Assembly (NCBI GenBank): GCA_023228725.1
Contig: JALOAQ010000006.1
Coordinates: forward strand, 1 to 44,042
Direction: 5' to 3'
From: Bacteroidales bacterium
GTDB lineage: Bacteria; Bacteroidota; Bacteroidia; Bacteroidales; ML635J-15
Length of the DNA stretch: 44,042 bases
The translations under genes were made by a program, and so were the position numbers. Shown piece after piece: positions 1 through 6,140 of the stretch. The notes under the pieces were generated by a model that was given only the letters and a program-made list of their open reading frames with translations, searched no databases and was not told the DNA's origin. Within the stretch, counting starts at the first letter, position 1, and each line of letters starts with the position of its first letter.

Positions 1-628
1 CGGCTCGCTTTGATTGAACGAAAAATATTTTATATAAAATTGGTAAGATACTTGAATAATATCTAATGCTGTCTTCAACCAAAATCACTGCTTGAACACC
101 CATTTCAAGTATGTCGTGAGCAGCGTTCATTTTATCTTCAACAAGTTTTATAATTGCCAAAAGCAAATCAGGATTACCTAACCAACAAAAAACATGATCA
201 ATAGCCGAGAGGTCTTCTTTTTCGATTTTCAGCATTATTTCTCTCGAAAATGGAGTTAAAGCAACTATAGGAATTTTATCATATTGTTTTTTTATTTGTC
301 TTGAAAGTTCAAAAGCATTTGCGTTTTTAATATTTAACATGGTGATAACCAAATCAATATCTGTTTCTTCAAGCTTTTGAAATGCTTTTTCTGCACTATC
401 CACACGAATAAACATTGGAGGATATCTTAATCCTAAACTCATATATTCATTAAAAATTTGCTCATCTATTCTACCATCTTCTTCTAACATAAAGTTGTCG
501 TAGTTGTTACAAATTAGCAAAACTTTTAGAATGCGTTTTTTCATTAATTTTGTAAAATTCGTATCTTGAAAATCATGATTAGAAAAATCAAAATTTGGAT
601 ATAGTTTAGCTTGTTCTGAATTTTCCAT
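1..628 (-). CDS. PEP/pyruvate-binding domain protein, N-terminal part (cut by window edge)
   Basis: An open frame runs on the minus strand from an ATG at 626-628 off the left edge, giving 209 codons with no stop. The visible part has a receiver-like look: a hydrophobic strand (KVLLICNNYD), an acidic patch (LEEDGRIDEQIFNEYMSLGLR) shortened here to its core EEDGRIDEQI, then a DLVITMLNI strand and a PIVALTPF strand as in response-regulator folds. It ends in ILVEDSIRYYSS, which I recognise from the N-terminus of the large Bacteroidota PEP synthase/pyruvate phosphate dikinase-like proteins (about 900-1000 residues). The ATP-grasp and PEP-utilising domains would lie outside the window, so catalysis cannot be judged. 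A TAnnTTTG element lies 25 bases upstream. The family call rests on remembered similarity; a stand-alone response-regulator-like protein is the alternative. Confidence 0.6.
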   Translation of the reverse strand, partial: MENSEQAKLYPNFDFSNHDFQDTNFTKLMKKRILKVLLICNNYDNFMLEEDGRIDEQIFNEYMSLGLRYPPMFIRVDSAEKAFQKLEETDIDLVITMLNIKNANAFELSRQIKKQYDKIPIVALTPFSREIMLKIEKEDLSAIDHVFCWLGNPDLLLAIIKLVEDKMNAAHDILEMGVQAVILVEDSIRYYSSILPILYKIFFVQSKRA

Positions 629-652
629 AATATATTAATTGAGATTAATTTT

Positions 653-660
653 CAAATATA
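653..660 (-). promoter_or_regulatory. -7 promoter element for the PEP/pyruvate-binding gene
   Basis: The minus strand reads TATATTTG, an exact match to the Bacteroidota TAnnTTTG element, ending 24 bases before the ATG at 628. No convincing -33 TTTG is seen at the usual spacing. Confidence 0.5.
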
Positions 661-710
661 ACTATATAAAAATAATTTTGTTTGAATAAATCGGGAAAAT
701 TTTAATTGTT

Positions 711-1463
711 TTATTTTGGTTTATAGTTTTTTAGTAATAGATTTTCGCCGTCGTAAACTGCATAGCTAAAATTAAAAAGCCAGTCGCCTAAGTTTGTGAA
801 TAATGAATTTTTATTTAAAGAATATTGAAAAGGAATATGTCTGTGTCCAAAAATAAAATAATCTACTTTTTGATTTTCGAGTACATTTTTTGCATATTTT
901 ACCAACCATTCATTTTTATACTCAATTTTTTTGGGATATTTATGCTTTTTACGACTTGCTGATGACCATTTTGTGGCAATTCTAAAAGATATGGAAGGGT
1001 GAATTAGCTTAAACATAAATTGCATTAATTTTGAAGAGAATATTTTTTTCAAAAAGTTATATTTTCTATCATAAGGTCCAAGTCCATCGCCATGAGCTAT
1101 GTAAAATATTTTACCATTTATTTCTTTAAAACTTCCATTTTTCAAAACTTTTGCTCCAATACTTTCTTCTATATAGCCAAAAGTCCACATGTCATGATTT
1201 CCTAGATAATAATAAATTTCTATGCCAGACTCGGACAATTCTCTAAGTTTTGAAAAAATTTGAAAAAAACCACGTGGTACTAAGTATTTATATTCAAACC
1301 AGAAATCAAAAATATCACCACATAAATGTAATTGGCAGGCATCATTTTTAATCTCGTCCAACCATGATATCATTAGTTTTTCGCGATAAGAGGAAGTGTA
1401 TTTATCATAATCAATTCCAAAATGCGAATCAGAAACAAAATATATTTTATTTTTTTCTTTCAA
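711..1463 (-). CDS. lpxH: UDP-2,3-diacylglucosamine diphosphatase (LpxH-type)
   Basis: Calcineurin-like metallophosphoesterase of 250 residues. LpxH hydrolyses UDP-2,3-diacylglucosamine to lipid X and UMP at the cytoplasmic face of the inner membrane in lipid A synthesis. The metal-site motifs are all present and in order: DSH (D12, H14), GDIFD (49-53), GNHD (88-91), AHGD (123-126) and GHRH (206-209). Length fits the family. The start is a TTG at 1461-1463. No in-frame ATG lies between the upstream promoter element and this codon, and the next internal Met (residue 31) would remove the DSH ligands. It follows the redoxin-like lipoprotein gene on the same strand after 65 bases but has its own TATCTTTG element. 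A related metallophosphatase with another substrate is the alternative. Confidence 0.8.
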   Translation of the reverse strand: MKEKNKIYFVSDSHFGIDYDKYTSSYREKLMISWLDEIKNDACQLHLCGDIFDFWFEYKYLVPRGFFQIFSKLRELSESGIEIYYYLGNHDMWTFGYIEESIGAKVLKNGSFKEINGKIFYIAHGDGLGPYDRKYNFLKKIFSSKLMQFMFKLIHPSISFRIATKWSSASRKKHKYPKKIEYKNEWLVKYAKNVLENQKVDYFIFGHRHIPFQYSLNKNSLFTNLGDWLFNFSYAVYDGENLLLKNYKPK

Positions 1464-1494
1464 ACTAATACTAAGAAAATTTAAAAAATCGCTT

Positions 1495-1502
1495 CAAAGA
1501 TA
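1495..1502 (-). promoter_or_regulatory. -7 promoter element for lpxH
   Basis: The minus strand reads TATCTTTG, an exact TAnnTTTG match, about 32 bases before the TTG start at 1463. It supports the TTG because transcription would begin near 1488 and no ATG lies in frame after it. Confidence 0.55.
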
Positions 1503-1528
1503 AGTTAAAATGTTTTGAGATTTTAATT

Positions 1529-2716
1529 TTAATTTAATTTATCTAAAATTTCACTATAATCATCTGTATTTATTACAAGATTTCTATTTGTATCTATTAA
1601 TATAAAGCTTGGAATTGATTTTATGGCATATATTTTAGTAACAGGACTTTCCCAAGCTTTTAAATCTGATAAATTTATATATTTTTCCAAAGCATTGTTT
1701 TTTACTATAGCTTCCCATTTTTCTTTTGTATTGTCCAAGGCTATTAAAATCAAAACCACTTCATTATTTTTTAATTTTTCGCTAAGATTAATAATGGCTT
1801 TTAGTGATAACTTATTCCATGATGACCAAAAAGCAAGCACAATATTTTTATTTTTAAAATCAGATAATGAAACTCTATTTCCGTTTATATCAGGTAAATC
1901 GAAATCTAAAACAGGTTTTCCAATCTCTAATTTTGCATATTCTCTATTAAATTGTTGTTGGCGTAAACTTTCTTTTGAAATTTCGGATTTTAATAGTGCA
2001 ATTTGCTGAAAATCAGGGTTGTGTTTTTTTAATTCATCTAATACAAATTGGAAAATTTCTAAATCATTTTCTATTATTAAAATTGGAGAAATGCTAACAT
2101 ATTGATACAAAGCAAAATAAATAATTACAGATTTGTGATGTGTTTTAATAAAATTAATTAAAAAATCTTTGTCATTTTCGTACATTTCTCTTGCTTCAGT
2201 ATTTAATATGTTACTTAGGGAGTCCACATTATAGTTAGGAGTTTTATAAGCTGAAACTAAGAGGTCGTTTATTTCATTTAATCTTTTTGTGCTTTTCATT
2301 AAGTGCATATTCAAATCTTTTAGAAATCCGCTTTCTTCAGAACCTTGTATAGTGTAGCTTGTTAATATATCAGGATAATTTGCATTAATTTCAATTTTAT
2401 CATTTGGTTTTAGTCTTAAATAAATAAAGTTTTTCTCATCAATTTTTAATCTATAAAAACAAGTTTGTAAAGAATCAATTTTGAAATTAAACTCTCCATT
2501 TTTATTTGTGTTGCTTGCTGCAACAGTAGTTACTTGACCAGGCAATAACATTTCTAAAGAAATTTCTTGGTTTTCAGCATTTGTGATTTTACCAAAAATT
2601 TCAACTTTTTGTTTATTTTTATTATTACATGAATTAATAAAAGGCATTAAAAAAACAAGAGCCATTGCTATAAATCTTAGAGATTTATTAAATAAGTATG
2701 TGTTATTAGTTTTCAT
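1529..2716 (-). CDS. Thioredoxin-fold lipoprotein without CXXC (DUF4369/redoxin type)
   Basis: Predicted lipoprotein of 395 residues. The signal peptide has a hydrophobic stretch at about 14-27 and a lipobox ending in C30 (INSC). Residues about 37-115 resemble the DUF4369 beta domain common in Bacteroidota periplasmic redoxins. A helical linker follows, then a TlpA/AhpC-like thioredoxin fold from about 265. That fold keeps the FWSSW strand (296-300) and the cis-proline (P369 in SIPSF), but the two catalytic cysteines are replaced by N301 and S304, so disulfide exchange is unlikely. I infer a binding or scaffold role. The start was set at ATG 2714-2716, which gives a proper signal peptide; the frame extends to 2797, but that would run into ribF. 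The gene is divergent from ribF with only 25 bases between start codons. Confidence 0.75.
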   Translation of the reverse strand: MKTNNTYLFNKSLRFIAMALVFLMPFINSCNNKNKQKVEIFGKITNAENQEISLEMLLPGQVTTVAASNTNKNGEFNFKIDSLQTCFYRLKIDEKNFIYLRLKPNDKIEINANYPDILTSYTIQGSEESGFLKDLNMHLMKSTKRLNEINDLLVSAYKTPNYNVDSLSNILNTEAREMYENDKDFLINFIKTHHKSVIIYFALYQYVSISPILIIENDLEIFQFVLDELKKHNPDFQQIALLKSEISKESLRQQQFNREYAKLEIGKPVLDFDLPDINGNRVSLSDFKNKNIVLAFWSSWNKLSLKAIINLSEKLKNNEVVLILIALDNTKEKWEAIVKNNALEKYINLSDLKAWESPVTKIYAIKSIPSFILIDTNRNLVINTDDYSEILDKLN

Positions 2717-2720
2717 TTTA

Positions 2721-2728
2721 TATTTTTG
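2721..2728 (+). promoter_or_regulatory. -7 promoter element for ribF
   Basis: TATTTTTG is an exact TAnnTTTG match. It places transcription start near 2735, so the TTG start of ribF at 2742 would have only a few leader bases. It lies between the divergent start codons at 2716 and 2742. Confidence 0.5.
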
Positions 2729-2741
2729 CAAAAAAAATGTT

Positions 2742-3653
2742 TTGAAAGTTTTTACAAATATAAACGAAAATATTCCAAAGAATAGTGTTGTAAGCATAGG
2801 ATTTTTTGATGGAGTTCATAAAGGTCATGTTTATTTGTTGAAACAGCTAATAAACGAAGCAAATTTAAAGAATCAAGAAGAGCTTGTAATAACGCTTTGG
2901 CCTCACCCTGCAAAATATTTTGGCAAAAGTTTAAGTTTATTAAATAGTCTTGATGAAAAACTTAAACTTATTGAAAATCTTGGGATTAGAAATGTTTTAA
3001 TTTTAGATTTTAATTCAGAATTAGCATCTTTATCAGCAGATAAATTTGTAGAAAAAATTTTACTGAATAAACTTTCATGTTCGTACATTCTTATGGGCTA
3101 CAACAATAGTATCGGAAATAAAACATTAGTTTCAAAACCTGAAAGTGAATTTGCAATACCTGTTAAACGCTTGGATAAGTTTGAGTTTGGAGATTTTAAT
3201 AATATTAATTCTTCACAAATTCGGGAATGTATAAGCAAAGGAAATATGGAGCGAGCTAAAGAAATGTTGGGTTATAATTATAAGATAGATGGAAAAATAA
3301 TCAGTGGTTATAAAATTGGTCGCAAGCTTGGATTTCCTACAGCAAATTTAGAGCTTTCTGATTATGACAAAATACAACCTGCAAATGGAGTTTATATTGC
3401 TAAAGCTCATTTTGATGGGAATTTTTTTCCTGCAATGTTTAGCAAAGGTATGCGTCCGAGTTTTGATGGCAAAGAATTGAGTTTGGAGTTTCATATTCCG
3501 AATTTTCAGGGCGATTTATATGGAAAACTAGTTGAACTTGAATTTTTTAAGAAAATAAGAGACGAAGAAAAATATGAAAATATTGAAGATTTGATAGCAC
3601 AAATTAAAAAAGATCAAATAGAAACTTTAGACTATTTTTCAAAAAATTTGTGA
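2742..3653 (+). CDS. ribF: RibF-like bifunctional riboflavin kinase/FAD synthetase
   Basis: Makes FMN and FAD from riboflavin and ATP in the cytoplasm. It has 303 residues, the usual length. The N-terminal adenylyltransferase domain shows GFFDGVHKGH (20-29) with the HxGH nucleotide site. The linker has SSQIRECISKG (157-167), and the C-terminal flavokinase domain has GRKLGFPTANL (193-203) and a DLYGK segment. Two motifs are odd. The family DxxFG-type segment is here YNNSIG (120-125), and the usual NIG of the kinase is replaced in AMFSKGMRPSF. One activity may be weakened. The start is TTG at 2742: the only nearby ATG (2737) is out of frame and hits a stop after one codon, and the next in-frame Met is far inside. 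ahcY follows 55 bases downstream with its own promoter. Confidence 0.85.
   Translation: MKVFTNINENIPKNSVVSIGFFDGVHKGHVYLLKQLINEANLKNQEELVITLWPHPAKYFGKSLSLLNSLDEKLKLIENLGIRNVLILDFNSELASLSADKFVEKILLNKLSCSYILMGYNNSIGNKTLVSKPESEFAIPVKRLDKFEFGDFNNINSSQIRECISKGNMERAKEMLGYNYKIDGKIISGYKIGRKLGFPTANLELSDYDKIQPANGVYIAKAHFDGNFFPAMFSKGMRPSFDGKELSLEFHIPNFQGDLYGKLVELEFFKKIRDEEKYENIEDLIAQIKKDQIETLDYFSKNL
2755..2762 (-). promoter_or_regulatory. -7 promoter element for the redoxin-like lipoprotein, inside ribF
   Basis: The minus strand reads TATATTTG, an exact TAnnTTTG match, 38 bases before the lipoprotein ATG at 2716. It lies within codons 5-7 of ribF, so each gene of this divergent pair carries the other's promoter or starts beside it. 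Confidence 0.5.
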
Positions 3654-3678
3654 GTTTAAATAAAAACATATAATTTTG
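3647..3678 (+). promoter_or_regulatory. Promoter of ahcY (-33 and -7)
   Basis: TTTG at 3647-3650, a 20-base spacer, then TAATTTTG at 3671-3678. Both elements and the spacing fit the Bacteroidota sigma-factor consensus. The -33 element overlaps the end of ribF. The leader to the ATG at 3709 would be about 25 bases. Confidence 0.65.
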
Positions 3679-3708
3679 CATTTCAATTAAAAAAAATAAA
3701 ATATAATC

Positions 3709-5124
3709 ATGGACGAATTAGTTAGCTCATTAGCATACAAAATTAAAGATATTAACTTAGCCGATTGGGGTCGTAAAGAGATAGAAATTGCAGAAAAAGA
3801 AATGCCAGGTTTAATGAGCATTCGCAAAAAGTATGCAGATGAAAAGCCATTGAAAGGAGCTCGCATTACAGGTTCTTTGCATATGACTATTCAAACAGCG
3901 GTTTTAATAGAAACTTTAAAAGAACTTGGAGCAGATGTAAGGTGGGCAAGTTGCAATATTTTTTCTACTCAAGATCATGCGGCAGCAGCAATAGCTCAAG
4001 TTGGTGTTCCTGTTTTTGCATGGAAAGGTGAAACTTTAGAAGAATATTGGTGGTGTACTTTACAAGCACTTTCTTTTCCGGGCGGTTTAGGTCCAAATTT
4101 GATAGTAGATGATGGTGGTGATGCAACTTTAATGGTACATAAAGGATATTTTGCTGAGAAAGATGCAAGAATTTTGGATAAAACACCAGAGAGTAATGAA
4201 GAAAAAATAATTTTAGAAACCTTAAAAAAAGTTTTAGCTCATGATAATTCTAAATGGGCTAGAACTGTAAAAGATTTGAAAGGAATTTCTGAAGAAACAA
4301 CAACAGGAGTTCATCGTTTATATCAAATGATGGAAAAAGGCGAGCTTTTAGTTCCAACCATTAACGTAAACGATTCTGTAACAAAATCAAAATTTGATAA
4401 TCTTTATGGTTGTCAAGAATCTTTGGCAGACGGAATAAAAAGAGCTACTGATGTTATGATTGCAGGCAAGGTAGTTGTAGTCTTAGGTTTTGGTGATGTT
4501 GGAAAAGGTTGTGCACGCTCTATGAAGGGTTATGGAGCAAGAGTAATTGTTACAGAGATAGACCCAATTTGTGCTTTGCAGGCAGCAATGGAAGGTTTTG
4601 AGGTGGCAAGGGTAGAGGATACATTTGCTGAAGGAAATATTTATGTTACAACTACAGGTAATAAAGATGTTATTACTCTTGAGCATATGAAACAAATGAA
4701 AGACCAAGCTATAGTATGTAATATTGGTCATTTTGATAATGAGATTCAAGTAGATAAACTAAATGAATATTCAGGTGCAAAAAGAACAACAATAAAACCA
4801 CAAGTTGATAAATATACTTTTGAAACTGGAAATTCTATATTTTTATTAGCAGAAGGGCGTTTAGTAAATTTAGGCTGTGCTACCGGTCATCCTTCTTTTG
4901 TTATGAGCAATTCATTTTCTAACCAAACATTAGCACAATTAGATTTATGGAAAAATAAATATGAAATTGGTGTTTATAGATTAGCAAAACATCTTGATGA
5001 GGAAGTTGCTCGTTTGCATTTAGAACAAATAGGAGTGAAGCTAACCAAACTTACGCAAGAGCAGGCAGATTATATTGGTGTTCCTGTTGAAGGACCATTT
5101 AAACCCGAGCATTATAGATATTAA
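3709..5124 (+). CDS. ahcY: Adenosylhomocysteinase (S-adenosyl-L-homocysteine hydrolase)
   Basis: Cytoplasmic NAD-dependent enzyme that splits S-adenosylhomocysteine into adenosine and homocysteine, recycling the by-product of methyl transfer. It has 471 residues, normal for the longer bacterial form. Signatures: GSLHMT (55-60) and QDHAAAAI (88-95) at the substrate site, DDGGDAT (134-140), the TTTGVHRLYQM segment starting at 197, and the catalytic Lys/Asp-Asn region NDSVTKSKFDN (220-230). The NAD-binding loop is GFGDVGKG (259-266). The C-terminal lysine and tyrosine reach the neighbouring subunit's NAD in this family (PFKPEHYRY, 463-471). It is monocistronic by appearance: its own promoter lies in the end of ribF and a terminator hairpin follows. 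Nothing unusual; a very secure call. Confidence 0.98.
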   Translation: MDELVSSLAYKIKDINLADWGRKEIEIAEKEMPGLMSIRKKYADEKPLKGARITGSLHMTIQTAVLIETLKELGADVRWASCNIFSTQDHAAAAIAQVGVPVFAWKGETLEEYWWCTLQALSFPGGLGPNLIVDDGGDATLMVHKGYFAEKDARILDKTPESNEEKIILETLKKVLAHDNSKWARTVKDLKGISEETTTGVHRLYQMMEKGELLVPTINVNDSVTKSKFDNLYGCQESLADGIKRATDVMIAGKVVVVLGFGDVGKGCARSMKGYGARVIVTEIDPICALQAAMEGFEVARVEDTFAEGNIYVTTTGNKDVITLEHMKQMKDQAIVCNIGHFDNEIQVDKLNEYSGAKRTTIKPQVDKYTFETGNSIFLLAEGRLVNLGCATGHPSFVMSNSFSNQTLAQLDLWKNKYEIGVYRLAKHLDEEVARLHLEQIGVKLTKLTQEQADYIGVPVEGPFKPEHYRY

Positions 5125-5143
5125 AAAAACAATTGATATTTAC

Positions 5144-5176
5144 AAAAAAGACTGATTTAAAAATTGGTCTTTTTTT
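5144..5176. terminator. Bidirectional terminator between ahcY and the Rieske-like gene
   Basis: AAAAAAGAC at 5144-5152 pairs with GTCTTTTTT at 5167-5175, and the stem continues inward through wobble and A-T pairs (5153-5157 with 5162-5166). It has A and T tracts on both sides, so it can serve both convergent genes (ends at 5124 and 5179). Confidence 0.7.
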
Positions 5177-5178
5177 GT

Positions 5179-5619
5179 TTAAAAAGTATTAAAAACGCTT
5201 AATTTATTTCCAAATTCTAAATAAGTTGCATATTGTAGCACAGGATATTTTGAAGGACCATTTACAACACTCCCGTCCATTAGCAAGAATTTAGATTCAC
5301 AATGTCGGCAAACTAAAAATAAGCCTGTTGAGTCCACGTCTAAAATAGAACTTGGATTTGACGGTTCGTAAGGGCAGTTTCTTTCATATGCTCTATAAGA
5401 ATCTGCGTATTCACAATATAGAATAATTCCTTTTACACCACCAGTAAGGTAAAGAAAATTACCGGGAGTTTTTACTTCGAAATATTGTGGCATATCTAAG
5501 TAAATAGTAAAGTCCACGTAAGCATATGGGATACGTTCTTCGTGATTGCAGGCAGGAATTATTGTTAAAAAACTAACAAATGTGAAAAAAATTATTATTT
5601 TTGTAAAAATTACTTTCAT
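5179..5619 (-). CDS. Rieske-like domain lipoprotein with a non-standard ligand set
   Basis: Predicted lipoprotein of 146 residues: hydrophobic signal at about 7-20 and lipobox cysteine C24 (IPAC). The C-terminal half looks like a Rieske fold. The first ligand loop reads NCPYEP (C82) and the second CRHCESKF (C104, H106, C107), followed by a GSVVNGP loop typical after Rieske box 2. A classical Rieske cluster needs CxH and CxxH; here the first His is a Tyr and the second box is CxxC with a His between. I recall similar three-cysteine versions in other Bacteroidota. A 2Fe-2S cluster is therefore uncertain. It is convergent with ahcY across a shared terminator and divergent from the next gene with 17 bases between starts. 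Confidence 0.65.
   Translation of the reverse strand: MKVIFTKIIIFFTFVSFLTIIPACNHEERIPYAYVDFTIYLDMPQYFEVKTPGNFLYLTGGVKGIILYCEYADSYRAYERNCPYEPSNPSSILDVDSTGLFLVCRHCESKFLLMDGSVVNGPSKYPVLQYATYLEFGNKLSVFNTF
5596..5603 (+). promoter_or_regulatory. -7 promoter element for the small basic protein gene, inside the Rieske-like gene
   Basis: TATTTTTG is an exact TAnnTTTG match, 33 bases before the ATG at 5637. It lies within the first codons of the opposite-strand Rieske-like gene. Confidence 0.5.
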
Positions 5620-5636
5620 TTTTAATTTTAATATTT

Positions 5637-5984
5637 ATGGCAAAGTTAAGCAAAATAATAAAACATCTATTAATAATTTCTTTTGTTTTAACATCATTAA
5701 CAAGTTTTAGTCAAAATGGACGCAGTATTGACAATGAAAAATATATGAAGTCAATACAAACTAAGCGTTATCGCCCTTCGCGAGAAGAAAAGCGTGTTAT
5801 GCAAATAGAAAAAGCTGTTAAAAAAAAGGAAGCAAAAAAAAAGAAAAGAGATGCTCGCTTACATAAAAAAGCTGTAAAAAAGCACAACAAACTAATAAAT
5901 GGAGGTGGAAAAGATTTGGTAAATGGCAAACGAACATATAAAAGGATGAAAAAATCTCGAAAAGCGGCAAAATATACTAAGTGA
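5637..5984 (+). CDS. Small exported lysine/arginine-rich protein, function unknown
   Basis: I do not recognise a named family. The 115-residue product starts with a clear signal peptide (hydrophobic stretch about 10-24, ending in SFSQ). The mature part is extremely basic: residues about 43-115 are dominated by Lys and Arg in runs such as KKKEAKKKKRDARLHKK, with almost no acidic residues and likely helical character. Such small basic exported proteins occur in other Bacteroidota as I recall, but without assigned function. Binding to surface polysaccharide, LPS or nucleic acid is a guess from charge only. It is divergent from the Rieske-like gene and on the same strand as the TonB receptor operon, 156 bases upstream of it. 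Confidence 0.7.
   Translation: MAKLSKIIKHLLIISFVLTSLTSFSQNGRSIDNEKYMKSIQTKRYRPSREEKRVMQIEKAVKKKEAKKKKRDARLHKKAVKKHNKLINGGGKDLVNGKRTYKRMKKSRKAAKYTK
5641..5648 (-). promoter_or_regulatory. -7 promoter element for the Rieske-like gene, inside the basic protein gene
   Basis: The minus strand reads TAACTTTG, an exact TAnnTTTG match, 21 bases before the ATG at 5619. It overlaps codons 2-4 of the opposite-strand gene, mirroring the arrangement at ribF. Confidence 0.5.
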
Positions 5985-6061
5985 TAAAACATGTAATTTA
6001 TCTTGTTTTTAAGTGCTTATGTATATCTTTTAAAAAAATAAATTATTTTAGTTGTGAAAAT

Positions 6062-6093
6062 TTTGGTGAATAAAAAAAACTATTCTATTTTTA
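6062..6093 (+). promoter_or_regulatory. Candidate promoter of the TonB receptor/surface protein/PorV operon
   Basis: TTTG at 6062-6065, a 20-base spacer, then TATTTTTA at 6086-6093, which misses the last base of TAnnTTTG. The spacing equals that at ahcY. The leader to the ATG at 6141 would be about 40 bases. Confidence 0.45.
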
Positions 6094-6140
6094 CGCTTTT
6101 TCTTAATTAGTGTAAAGATTGTTTAAAGTAAAACTTTATT

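Noticed and set aside
1623..2009. 128-codon plus-strand open frame antisense to the redoxin-like lipoprotein
   Set aside because: Phe/Ser-rich shadow of the thioredoxin-fold coding region with no motif.
2737..2745. ATG just before ribF as a start codon
   Set aside because: It is out of frame and meets a stop after one codon, so the in-frame TTG at 2742 is the better start.
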